Assembly (NCBI GenBank): GCA_963716585.1
Contig: CAVQTN010000004.1
Location: forward strand, 124,001-188,000
DNA from: JAICUY01 sp963716585
Lineage (GTDB): Bacteria > Chloroflexota > Limnocylindria > QHBO01
Direction: 5' to 3'
DNA length: 64,000 bases
Positions 25,753 to 35,059 of this stretch are shown here, piece by piece. Both the position numbers and the translations under genes were made by a program. A model generated the notes under the pieces. That model saw only the letters and a program-made list of their open reading frames with translations. It was not told where the DNA came from and did not search any database. Each line of letters opens with the position of its first letter. The first letter of the stretch is position 1.

Positions 25753-27278
25753 CGCGCGTAGTCGACCGCGCGCGTCTCGCGGATGACCGTCACCTTGATC
25801 TGGCCGGGGTACTGCAGCTGCTCCTCGATTTTCTTCACCACGTCGCGCGCCAGCCGTGACGAGGCGAGGTCGTCGATGTCCTCCGGTCGCACCAGGATGC
25901 GCACTTCGCGACCGGCCTGGATCGCGAAGCAGCGTTCCACTCCCGGGAAGCTCATGGCAATCTGCTGCAGGTCGTCGAGCCGCTTGACGTAGTTGTCCAG
26001 GCTCTCACCGCGCGCACCCGGCCGCGACGCGCTGATGGCATCCGCGATCTGCACCACGGTCGCCTCGATCGTCTCCTGCTCGACCTCCTGGTGGTGCGCC
26101 GCGATGGCATTGCAGACCACCGCGTTGACGCCGTAGCGCTTCGCGATGTCGCCGCCGATCAGCGCGTGCGGCCCCTCCACCTCGTGATCGACCGCCTTGC
26201 CGATGTCGTGCAGCAGTCCGCCCTTCTTGGACTCGTTGATGTTGGCGCCGATCTCGGCTGCCAGCAGCCCGGACAGGCGGGCGGTCTCGATGCAATGATC
26301 CAGCACGTTCTGGCCGTAGCTGGTGCGGTACTTCAGGCGACCGAGCAGCTTGATGAGCTCGGGATGCAGACCCGGGACGGCTGCCTCGTAGGCCGCCTGC
26401 TCGCCGGCCTGCCGCATGACCACCTCGATCTCGGAGCGGCTCTTGGCCACGGTCTCCTCGATCCTTCCCGGGTGGATGCGACCGTCGGAAATGAGCTTGG
26501 TGAGCGCCATGCGCGCCACTTCGCGGCGGACGGGGTCGAAGCCGGACAGGACCACCGCCTCCGGCGTGTCATCGATGATCAGGTCGACCCCGGTGGCCTG
26601 CTCGAGTGCCCGGATGTTGCGCCCCTCACGACCGATGATCCGGCCCTTCATCTCCTCCGACGGGAGGTGAACGACGCTGACGGTCGCCTCCGAGGTGTGA
26701 TCCGCGGCGATGCGCTGCATGACCGTGGTGAGCACCCGCCGGGCGCGCTCCTCCCCCTCCTCGGTGGCGTGCCGCTCGATCTCGCGCACGCGATGCGCCG
26801 CCTCGGCCTGCGCCTCGTCGACGATCTGCTGAATGAGGGAATGCCGCGCCTCCACGACCGACAGGCCGCTGACGCGCTCGAGCTCACCGAGCTGCTGCGC
26901 CTTGAGCTCGGCGAGGTGGCTGCGCTCCCCGTCGAGCTCGCGTTGTTTCTCCTCGTGGGATGCCTCGCGACGTTCGATGCTCTCGACCTTGCGATCGAGG
27001 CTCTCCGAGCGGTCGAGCACCAGGCGCTCCTGGCGCTGCAGATCCTCGCGTTTGGCGCGGGCATCCTCTTCGGCGGCACGCTGCAGCCTGAGCGCCTCGT
27101 CCTTGCCCTCGAGGACGATCTCCTTCTGCTTGGCTCGCGCCTCGACGGCGAGGCGTTCGGCATAGGTCTCGGCATGCTTCACGGCGTTACCCGCGACGAT
27201 CCGTCGGGCGACGTAGCCGATCACGACGCCGACGATGAGCGCGGCGATGGCCGCCACGACGACGATGATGTCTGGCAT
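25749..27278 (-). CDS. rny: Ribonuclease Y
   Basis: Membrane-anchored endoribonuclease that begins mRNA decay. One N-terminal helix (residues 4-24), a long charged coiled coil (about 30-195), a KH domain with GRIIGREGRNIRALE, then an HD domain with HDIGKAVDHEVEG and the C-terminal tail. The 509-residue length is normal. The ATG has GGAGGAG at good spacing, in contrast to its SD-less downstream partners ymdB and miaA, which overlap it in series. Confidence 0.96.
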   Translation of the reverse strand: MPDIIVVVAAIAALIVGVVIGYVARRIVAGNAVKHAETYAERLAVEARAKQKEIVLEGKDEALRLQRAAEEDARAKREDLQRQERLVLDRSESLDRKVESIERREASHEEKQRELDGERSHLAELKAQQLGELERVSGLSVVEARHSLIQQIVDEAQAEAAHRVREIERHATEEGEERARRVLTTVMQRIAADHTSEATVSVVHLPSEEMKGRIIGREGRNIRALEQATGVDLIIDDTPEAVVLSGFDPVRREVARMALTKLISDGRIHPGRIEETVAKSRSEIEVVMRQAGEQAAYEAAVPGLHPELIKLLGRLKYRTSYGQNVLDHCIETARLSGLLAAEIGANINESKKGGLLHDIGKAVDHEVEGPHALIGGDIAKRYGVNAVVCNAIAAHHQEVEQETIEATVVQIADAISASRPGARGESLDNYVKRLDDLQQIAMSFPGVERCFAIQAGREVRILVRPEDIDDLASSRLARDVVKKIEEQLQYPGQIKVTVIRETRAVDYAR

Positions 27279-27381
27279 CGGCTCCTCCGGTCGATGGAGC
27301 CCTTATGGGCGATGTGCGCTCGCCTGGGCGAGCAGATCACGTGGTCGAGTTGACGGTCGAGCCGACCGTCCGGCGAGTGTA
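27279..27381 (-). promoter_or_regulatory. Structured leader and putative promoter of rny
   Basis: TACACT (27376-27381) can serve as a -10. The RNA after it can form GACGGTC-loop-GACCGTC (27352-27370) and GCTCGCC-CA-GGCGAGC (27318-27333), both 7-bp stems, before the GGAGGAG ribosome site. One of the stems could alternatively end the upstream oxidoreductase transcript. Confidence 0.4.
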
Positions 27382-27412
27382 GCGCAATGTCGGGCGGGCC
27401 ATGAATCGGGGT

Positions 27413-28362
27413 TCATTCGCTGAACACGCGGCCGATGAGCCGCACCATGTCGAGGTCGCGTGGCAGGAAGTCCTGCAGCATGATGCGCTGCACGCCCGCC
27501 GCCTCGAGGGCTCGGACCTGGTCCCATGCCTCGTCGGGCGTGCCCATCAACCAGCGATCGCGGCGCTCGGCCAGCCAGCCGGTCGGGTCCACGTTCGCGC
27601 CGGTCATGGCCATCTGTTCGCGCACGCGATCTTCGAAGTCTGCCGGGGTCTCCGCGATCAGCACACCGACCATGGCCGAGTAGATCACCTGGTCCGGGTC
27701 ACGGCCGAGGGCGACGCATGCCGCGCGGACGTTCTTGTAGGCCTGCGCGACGCGCTCGGGAGTGGCGGACTGGCGGTTGAACTCGTCGGCGTAGGTGGCG
27801 ACCAGGCGGCTCAGGCGCGGACCTCCGTCTCCACCCAGGATCAGGTGCGGGTGGCGCGTGCCGGTACCCGCCGGGCGCGGTTGGAAGCGCGAGCCGCGGA
27901 CCTGCCAATGGGTGCCGTCGAAGCTCCAGCCGTCCGGCTCGGTCCACAGCCCATGGATGATGGCGAGCGATTCCTCCAGCATGTCGTAGCGCTCGCGCAA
28001 CGCGGGGAACGGGATGCCGAGCTCCGCGTGCTCACGCTCGTTCCACCCGCACCGATGCCCACCTCCACTCGTCCCCCGCTCATCTGGTCGACCGTGGCCA
28101 CCATCTTGGCGAACGGCCCCGGCAGCCGGAACGTGACTGGTGAGACAAGGGTCCCCAGATGGATACGCTTCGTATCGCGCGCGAGGCCGGCCAGGGATGC
28201 CCACGCGTCGGTCGTGGGAAGGCCCGCCTCGCCGGGGAACGAGGTGTAGTGGTCGGAGCGGAAGTACGCCTCGATGCCGGCATCCTCAGCGGTGTCGGCC
28301 ACCGCCAGGATCTCGTCGTAGCTGAGCCCCTGCTGGGGCTCGGTCATCAGCGCGAAGCGCAT
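27413..28362 (-). pseudogene. LLM-class (luciferase-like, probably F420-dependent) oxidoreductase, frameshifted
   Basis: The conceptual protein (about 316 residues) starts MRFALMTEPQ, continues AEDAGIEAYFRSDHYTSFPGE and GTLVSPVTFR, then GRVEVGIGAGWNEREHAELG, and ends with an intact barrel C-terminus. This is the luciferase-like monooxygenase family, the F420-type branch judging by the N-terminus. The frame breaks near 28045-28048, where one base is missing in GCGGG-TGG; both halves are otherwise intact and in good register. Either a recent loss or a sequence error. No ribosome site is evident. Confidence 0.78.
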
Positions 28363-28505
28363 CGGCCTGCCGGGAGCAAGGGCGGGGGGTGGTGGTCTCG
28401 GTGGGGCGTCGTTGCGTCGCTGCTGCCCATCGAAGCTCCTTTCTAGCTGGGGCGCTGGGGTGCCCATTATCGCCCCGATTCATCGCCGGGTTCGCGGCCC
28501 TCGGC

Positions 28506-29033
28506 TCAGGGATCCTGTGTGTCGCCGGCTCGCTGACGAATCGCGTGGCGCACCGTCTCGGGATCGAACCCGCGACGCATGAGGAACGTGCCGAGACGCT
28601 GGACGGCCTTCGGGTCGTCCGGGATGGGGCGGCCGTGGAGGTGCCGGTCCAGCGCGATGACGGCCCGCTGCTCGTCGGTCGCCGGCAGAGCCCGGTCCTC
28701 GGGGGAGCGTTCGAGCGGAACGTCCCGCAGCTGCTCAAGCACTTCGCGGGGCACGCCCTTCTGCCTGAGCTCCGCGTCGATCAGCCGCCGTCCGCGCGGC
28801 GCGTGCCGGTCGCGTTGTTCGCTCCACCACTGCGCGAACGCCTCGTCGTCGACATAGCCGAGTTCGGCCAGGCGCGCCAGGGTGGCCTCGACGACGTCCG
28901 CTTCCGCCCCGCTGCGCTTCAGCCGTCGCGCAAGCTCCCACCGGGTACGCGGGCGGGCACCCAGGAAGCGCAGCGCGATCTCGAGCGTGGCGGCGAGGTC
29001 AGGTGGCTCCTCGTCCGCTCCGCGGCGTGCCAC
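28506..29033 (-). CDS. recX: Regulatory protein RecX
   Basis: 175 residues of repeated three-helix units: LGARPRTRWELARRLKRSG, then LAELGYVDDEAFAQWW with RGRRLIDAELRQKGV, typical of RecX, which binds and restrains RecA filaments. The GTG start follows the recA stop by 18 bases; the recA-recX pairing is standard. Confidence 0.9.
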   Translation of the reverse strand: MARRGADEEPPDLAATLEIALRFLGARPRTRWELARRLKRSGAEADVVEATLARLAELGYVDDEAFAQWWSEQRDRHAPRGRRLIDAELRQKGVPREVLEQLRDVPLERSPEDRALPATDEQRAVIALDRHLHGRPIPDDPKAVQRLGTFLMRRGFDPETVRHAIRQRAGDTQDP

Positions 29034-29051
29034 GAGCCGGAAACCGCTGCC

Positions 29052-30134
<1,083 letters not shown>

Positions 30135-30177
30135 TGTTCGCTCGGCTCCTTCTTGATGTCCTCGGCGGCGAATCAGG

Positions 30178-30336
30178 TCACTCGTCGTCGCCGGAGGTTT
30201 CGTGGCGCGGCTTGCGCTTGGGCTTGATCACCTCGGTCGTCATCGGTGGCTCATAGGTCGATGCCGGCTGGATCTTGGGCGCCTTCTCCTTCGGCTTTCG
30301 CTTCGGCTCGCGGCGCGGTCGATCTCGGCTTCCCAT
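30178..30336 (-). CDS. Small basic lysine/arginine/proline-rich protein
   Basis: A 52-residue frame beginning MGSRDRPRRE, with repeated R/K-P pairs and an acidic end (SGDDE). GGGAGG lies ten bases before the ATG, a better ribosome site than most genes here have, and the frame ends 44 bases before recA on the same strand. Low complexity suggests an intrinsically disordered nucleic-acid-binding protein. Function unknown; the ribosome site and position support it being real. Confidence 0.6.
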   Translation of the reverse strand: MGSRDRPRREPKRKPKEKAPKIQPASTYEPPMTTEVIKPKRKPRHETSGDDE

Positions 30337-30405
30337 CTTGGCTGAACCTCCCGCTTGGGCCGATCGAGGTCGGAGTAGCCTGCGCCATCGGTCCTTACCA
30401 GGCCG

Positions 30406-31575
30406 TTATTGCTGGCTTACCGGCCTCGATCCGGCGCGCTCATACTGCCCCGCCACGGTCTCTCGCAGCGATTCGAATGACCCGTCGACAAGCGCCACGC
30501 GGATCGCTCGCATCAGGTCGAGAGTATAGGTGACGTTGTGGACCGAGGCGAGGCGGTAGGCCAGCAGCTCCTCTGCCCGGAACAGGTGCGCCAGGTAGGC
30601 GCGCGAGTAGTCGCGGCAGGTCTCGCAGCGACAGGTCGCGTCGAGCGGCGCCGGATCGTCAAGGAAACGCGCATTGCGCAGGTTGAGCCGGCCCTCGTGC
30701 GTCCAGAGCTGTCCGTTGCGCGCCACGCGGGTGGGCAGCACGCAGTCGAACAGGTCGATCCCGCGCTCCACCCCGGTGAAGAAATCGAGCGGCGATCCCA
30801 CGCCCATCAGGTAGCGGACCCGCGGGTCGTCGCCGAGCGCGTCGGTAACGACATCCAGCGTGGATGACATCTCGGCCTTGCTCTCGCCCACGCTCAGCCC
30901 CCCGATGGCCACCCCGTCGAAGGGCAGGCCCGCGACCTCGGCGCTTGACCTGCGCCGCAGCATTGGGTCGACGCCGCCCTGGATGATCCCGAACAGCGCC
31001 TGGTCCGGGCGCCGCCGGACGGCAAGGCAGCGCTCCGCCCAGCGGTGGGTGCGGGTCATCGCCTGCTCAACCTCAACGGGGTCGGCCGTCGAGTCGACGA
31101 GCTGGTCGAAGGCCATGGCGATGTCGCCGCCGAGCTGTTCCTGGATCTCCATCGCGCGCTCGGGGGTGAGCCGCTGCGTCGAGCCGTCGAGGTGCGACGC
31201 GAAGGTCACCCCGTCGTCGTCGACCGTTCGCAGATGGGCGAGGCTGAACACCTGGAAGCCGCCCGAATCGGTCAGGATCGGTCCGTCCCAGGCCATGAAC
31301 CGATGCAGACCGCCGAGCCGCGCGATGCGGTCGGCGCCGGGTCGCAGGCTCAGGTGATAGGTGTTGCCCAGGATGATCTGGGCGCCGGCCTGCCGCAGGT
31401 CGCCGGGCGTCAGGCTCTTGACGGTCGCCTGCGTGCCGACCGCCATGAACTGCGGCGTGTCGACGACGCCGTGCGGCGTGGCCAGCGTCCCGACGCGCGC
31501 GCGTCCGGTGGTCGTGGGGTGGAAGCTGAAGCTGATCGGTGGCGTGCGGCTGGTCGCTGCGGGGCTGCTCGACAT
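30406..31575 (-). CDS. tgt: Queuine/preQ1 tRNA-ribosyltransferase
   Basis: Exchanges G34 of GUN anticodons for preQ1. 389 residues. Visible are LGNTYHLSLRPG, ILTDSGGFQVFSL with the catalytic Asp region, GGLSVGE, DCVLPTRVARNG and the zinc site CRCETCRDYS followed by the distant His in LASVHN. The frame is open upstream, but the ATG chosen gives the usual N-terminus and lies nine bases after a TATCCT -10. Works with queA, located just beyond the divergent gene. Confidence 0.95.
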   Translation of the reverse strand: MSSSPAATSRTPPISFSFHPTTTGRARVGTLATPHGVVDTPQFMAVGTQATVKSLTPGDLRQAGAQIILGNTYHLSLRPGADRIARLGGLHRFMAWDGPILTDSGGFQVFSLAHLRTVDDDGVTFASHLDGSTQRLTPERAMEIQEQLGGDIAMAFDQLVDSTADPVEVEQAMTRTHRWAERCLAVRRRPDQALFGIIQGGVDPMLRRRSSAEVAGLPFDGVAIGGLSVGESKAEMSSTLDVVTDALGDDPRVRYLMGVGSPLDFFTGVERGIDLFDCVLPTRVARNGQLWTHEGRLNLRNARFLDDPAPLDATCRCETCRDYSRAYLAHLFRAEELLAYRLASVHNVTYTLDLMRAIRVALVDGSFESLRETVAGQYERAGSRPVSQQ

Positions 31576-31584
31576 GCTCCGGAG

Positions 31585-31594
31585 AGGATAGGCT
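31585..31594. promoter_or_regulatory. Overlapping divergent -10 elements
   Basis: TATCCT for tgt (- strand, 31585-31590) and TAGGCT for the + strand gene (31589-31594) overlap by two bases. tgt would have a two- or three-base leader; the + gene would have a short leader with GAGGAGG. Confidence 0.45.
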
Positions 31595-31621
31595 ACGTCT
31601 GCCGCGAGGAGGTGAACCCGG

Positions 31622-32134
31622 TTGCGACTGGCAGACTGGCCTCGGATGCCGTACCTGAACGACGAGCTGCGCGAGTGGGTCTCGCTGCAGCTCAAGACGC
31701 TTGGCGTCGACGAGATCGCGATCTACGCGGTCGAGTCGGGCGACGAGGACGAGCAGCGTCGCATCCTGGTCGCGACCGAGATCGGGCTGCTCGACGGCGT
31801 CTACGCGCCGCGTGGATCGACCGCGCGCTACTCGCTCAGCGGGCGGCTGTATCCGTGGCAGGCGGTGCGCGACGTCGAGCTGCGGGTCGAGACGTACCGC
31901 GTCTGGGCGCTCGAGCACCGCACCCGCTGGCACCTGCGCGTCGGGCGCCCGGCCTTCGAGAGCGCCACCGAATCGGCCGAGCTGGGAGCGGCCCTGGCCG
32001 ACTTCGCCAAGGTGGCGGCGGTCATGGCCGAGCCGTCCGGCTGGTCGCCATCCGACGATGAGCCCGATCCGGCCGCTGCCCCGCCCCCGCCTCCGCCTCG
32101 ACCGCGCGTCCTGCCGCCACCTGCCGAGGGCTGA
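31622..32134 (+). CDS. Protein of unknown function with proline-rich tail
   Basis: 170 residues. The first 135 are soluble and mixed alpha/beta: EIAIYAVESGDEDEQRRILVATEIGLLDG and a following beta-rich stretch, with a possible PH-like fold. The last 30 are acidic and then proline-rich (runs of P and R). No family recognised. TTG is used as the start because GAGGAGG lies nine bases before it; an in-frame ATG eight codons in (31646) lacks such a site. Confidence 0.6.
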   Translation: MRLADWPRMPYLNDELREWVSLQLKTLGVDEIAIYAVESGDEDEQRRILVATEIGLLDGVYAPRGSTARYSLSGRLYPWQAVRDVELRVETYRVWALEHRTRWHLRVGRPAFESATESAELGAALADFAKVAAVMAEPSGWSPSDDEPDPAAAPPPPPPRPRVLPPPAEG

Positions 32135-32197
32135 CCGATCGGCGGGCGCTGTCGACGGCGCGTTTGTCGGTCCGCGTTAGCCGAGTCGCGGCGCTGA

Positions 32198-33250
32198 TCA
32201 CACGATCAGCATCGCGTCGCCAAAGCTGAAGAACCGATATTCCCGCTCCAGCGCCGTGTGATAGGCCCCCAGCAGCGTGTCGCGCGCCTCGGATGGCGTG
32301 GCCGCGGGCGTGCCCGCCTCGACGAAGGCCGTCACCAGCAGCAGCAACGAGCTGCGCGGCAGGTGGAAGTTGGTGATCAGCGCGTCCACGGCGGCGAACC
32401 GGTATGGCGGCGTGATGTACAGGTTGCTCCAGCCCGTCGCGGCGTCATTCCGAGCCGCCGTCTCCAGGACACGCACGCTGGTGGTCCCAACGGCGATGAC
32501 CCGCCCGCCGTCGCGCCGCGTGTCCGCGATCGCCCGTCGCGTCGCCTCCGGGATCTCGTACCACTCGGTGTGGATGCGATGTTGGTCGATGAACTCGCCC
32601 TCCAGCGGCCGGAAGGTGTCGAGTCCGACGTGCAGCGTCACGCTCGCACGTCGGATGCCATGCGCCGCCAGGGCGTCGAGCAGCTCGGGCGTGAAATGCA
32701 GCCCGGCGGTCGGCGCCGCAGCGGAACCGGGTGGTCGGGCGTACACCGTCTGGTAGCGCTCCGGCGGCGACGATCGATCGTGAATGTACGGCGGCAGTGG
32801 CGTCTCGCCCGCGGCCGCCATGACCGCCGCCGGATCGCGCGAGAACGTCACCGCGCGGATGCCGTCGCCCAGCCGCTCCCCCACTTCGACGCTGTCGCCG
32901 TCCCGCAGCGTCAACCGCGCGCCATCGCGGAGTCGCGCCGAGGGACGGACGAGGGCCTCCCAGCGCCCGTCGTCGAGCGGCCGCAGCAGGAGCACCTCGG
33001 CCGCACCGCCGCCCGTTCGCCGGGCGGGCAACCGCGCCGGGATGACGCGGCTGTCGTTGACGACCAGCAGGTCGCCGGCGCGCAGCCATTCACCGATGTC
33101 ACGGAAGCGGGCATGCTCGATCGTGCCGCGCGAGCGATCGAGCACGAGGAGGCGCGAGGCGTCGCGTGGCTCTGCGGGCGTCTGGGCGATGGCTCCCTCG
33201 GGCAGGTCGTAGGCGAAGTCGTCGACCCGGAGTCGGGGCGAATGGGTCAT
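32198..33250 (-). CDS. queA: S-adenosylmethionine:tRNA ribosyltransferase-isomerase
   Basis: Turns preQ1 at tRNA position 34 into epoxyqueuosine. 350 residues with DDFAYDLPEGAIAQTPAEPRD in its N-terminal segment, NDSRVIPARL, APTAGLHFTPELL, HVGLDTFRP and NFHLPRSSLLLLV. The ATG chosen is exactly six bases after a TACCAT element, which favours it over an upstream in-frame start nine codons earlier. Forms the queuosine branch with tgt. Confidence 0.95.
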   Translation of the reverse strand: MTHSPRLRVDDFAYDLPEGAIAQTPAEPRDASRLLVLDRSRGTIEHARFRDIGEWLRAGDLLVVNDSRVIPARLPARRTGGGAAEVLLLRPLDDGRWEALVRPSARLRDGARLTLRDGDSVEVGERLGDGIRAVTFSRDPAAVMAAAGETPLPPYIHDRSSPPERYQTVYARPPGSAAAPTAGLHFTPELLDALAAHGIRRASVTLHVGLDTFRPLEGEFIDQHRIHTEWYEIPEATRRAIADTRRDGGRVIAVGTTSVRVLETAARNDAATGWSNLYITPPYRFAAVDALITNFHLPRSSLLLLVTAFVEAGTPAATPSEARDTLLGAYHTALEREYRFFSFGDAMLIV

Positions 33251-33256
33251 GCGTGC

Positions 33257-33262
33257 ATGGTA
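33257..33262 (-). promoter_or_regulatory. -10 element TACCAT, six bases before the queA ATG
   Basis: TACCAT then GCACGC then ATG; no ribosome site can fit. A leaderless transcript is expected. Confidence 0.5.
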
Positions 33263-33273
33263 GAAGGCGGGCA

Positions 33274-33304
33274 CCAAAACGCCCGGCCGGTGGTCCGGCC
33301 GGGC
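33274..33304 (-). terminator. Rho-independent terminator after the purine permease gene
   Basis: A perfect 10-bp stem (GCCCGGCCGG / CCGGCCGGGC) with a 4-base loop, followed on the minus strand by GTTTTGG. It lies 16 bases after the permease stop and just before the queA promoter. Confidence 0.75.
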
Positions 33305-33320
33305 GCATCGGTCCAGGACG

Positions 33321-34772
33321 TTACTTGATGACGCTCGTGATCCAGTCCTGAGCGAAGAAGACGAGGAACGCGATGGCCACTACCCACATCAGCCAGTGGA
33401 TCTCGGCCGTCTTACCACGCACCAGCTTGATCAGCACCCAGCTGATGAAGCCTGCGCCGATGCCCACGGTGATGTCGTAGGTCAGCGGCATGAGGATCAT
33501 GGTCAAGAGCGCCGGAAGACCCTCCTCGACGTCGGCAACGGGTATGTCCTTGATGAGGGTGAACATCAGGTAGCCGACGAGAACGAGCACCGGGGCCGTT
33601 GCGGCCGAGGGGACGATCAACGCGACCGGTGCCAAGAGGATTGCCAGCAGGAACAGCACACCAGTCGTGACCGACGTCATCCCGGTCCGCCCGCCGTCCG
33701 CCACCCCGGCCGCCGACTCTATGTACGTCGTATTCGAACTGACCCCGCCCGCACCGCCGGCAATCGCGGCGATTGAGTCGACCAGCAGCGCCCGTCCGAC
33801 GCCGGGAACCGACCCATCGGCTCTGGCGAGGCCGGCCTCGGCCGCGACGCCGGTGATGGTGCCCATCGTGTCGAAGAAGTCGGTCAGCATGATCGCGAAG
33901 ATCACAAGCAGCGCCGTGACGATCGGCAGCACGCTGAACACCTGGCCGAGGTCGAACTGGCCCAGGGTGTCGAATCTCGGCGTTGCGATGAGCTGGCTGG
34001 CATCGGGGATCGTGGCCACGCCAAATATCAGGGCGAGGATGGTCGTCAGCAAGATGCTGATGACCAGGGCGGCCTTGATACGCATCACGAACAGGACGAT
34101 GGTGATCAAGAGCCCAGCCAGGAACACCCACTGAGCCGCGGTGGTCGGGAATGAGACAGTGACGAGCGTGCCGGGCACGTTCGACTTGATCAGGCCGCCG
34201 TTCGCGAAGCCAATGAACAGGATGAACAGGCCGATGCCGACGCCAATCGCCCGCTTCAGCGACACCGGGACGGCATTCATGATCGCCTCTCGCAGGCCGA
34301 CGAGAACGGCGATCGTCACGAGGATGCCTTCGATCACGATGACGCCCATGGCACCCGCCGGGCTGAGACCGCGCCCGGTCAGCGAGAAGGCGACAATCGC
34401 GTTGATGCCGAGTCCTGCGGCGAGCGCGAAGGGATAGTTGGCGACGAGACCCATCGCGATCGTCATCACGCCCGCGACGAGTGCCGTGCCTGCCGCGATG
34501 GTGGCCGCGTCCCAGTGCGGATCTGGATTGCCGCTCGCCGCAAAGCCGGCGGTCAGAATCGATCCGTTCAGGAAGAGGATGTAGGCCATGACCATGAAGG
34601 TGGTCAAACCGGCACGGAGCTCCGTGCCCATTGTCGTCCCACGCTCCCGGAATCGGAAGTAGCGCGCAATCCCGCTCTCCGGCTCCTCAGAGCTCGGAAC
34701 CCCTCGAATGTCGGTGCTCGCCTCCACAGGTAGGTGCCCTCCGTGACCCCCCGATGCAGGCCCGTCCGACAC
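33321..34772 (-). CDS. NCS2-family purine permease (AzgA/PbuG type)
   Basis: A 483-residue membrane protein with about 12 helices. Matches the guanine/hypoxanthine/adenine branch of NCS2: RERGTTMGTELRAGLTTFM, ANYPFALAAGLGINA, DFFDTMGTITG and SSNTTYIESAAGVADGGRTG. Imports purine bases by proton symport. Start GTG; a TAGGCT element at 34796-34801 could be the -10 with a 23-base leader. Functionally it feeds the purine-degradation genes downstream. Confidence 0.9.
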   Translation of the reverse strand: MSDGPASGGHGGHLPVEASTDIRGVPSSEEPESGIARYFRFRERGTTMGTELRAGLTTFMVMAYILFLNGSILTAGFAASGNPDPHWDAATIAAGTALVAGVMTIAMGLVANYPFALAAGLGINAIVAFSLTGRGLSPAGAMGVIVIEGILVTIAVLVGLREAIMNAVPVSLKRAIGVGIGLFILFIGFANGGLIKSNVPGTLVTVSFPTTAAQWVFLAGLLITIVLFVMRIKAALVISILLTTILALIFGVATIPDASQLIATPRFDTLGQFDLGQVFSVLPIVTALLVIFAIMLTDFFDTMGTITGVAAEAGLARADGSVPGVGRALLVDSIAAIAGGAGGVSSNTTYIESAAGVADGGRTGMTSVTTGVLFLLAILLAPVALIVPSAATAPVLVLVGYLMFTLIKDIPVADVEEGLPALLTMILMPLTYDITVGIGAGFISWVLIKLVRGKTAEIHWLMWVVAIAFLVFFAQDWITSVIK

Positions 34773-34839
34773 CGGTGCGGACGGCGCCGCTGCGCAGCCT
34801 ACTCCGCCGCGATTCGCGGTGCGAGGGTTTTGTCGCGCG

Positions 34840-35055
34840 TCAGCGGCGCAGGAAGAGGTTGGCGAGGATGGTGAGCACCACCGACAGGATGAGCATGGTG
34901 ACGATCGGGACGTAGATGCCGCCGTGCTCGCCCTCGATGGCGATGTCGCCCGGCAGGCGTCCGAAGGGCAACCGGATCCCCAGTGCCGAGAGGCCGCCGA
35001 TCACGACCAGGACCAGTCCGATGATCAGGATGACGCGGCCGATCTCGGGAGGCAT
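34840..35055 (-). CDS. DUF2905 family membrane protein
   Basis: 71 residues with two hydrophobic helices around the conserved GRLPGDIAIEG loop, then IVTMLILSVVLTILANLFLRR. This family is often found beside ruv genes, as here, where the ATG lies four bases after the ruvB stop. Function unknown. Confidence 0.88.
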   Translation of the reverse strand: MPPEIGRVILIIGLVLVVIGGLSALGIRLPFGRLPGDIAIEGEHGGIYVPIVTMLILSVVLTILANLFLRR

Positions 35056-35059
35056 TGGT

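Noticed and set aside
28548..28566. tRNA-like T-arm string (GGTTCGATCCC) on the minus strand
   Set aside because: It is codons for GFDP inside recX; no acceptor stem or anticodon arm can be formed around it.
30135..30405. SOS (LexA) box upstream of recA or the small upstream gene
   Set aside because: No CGAAC-N4-GTTCG-type palindrome is present; only isolated GTTCG halves.
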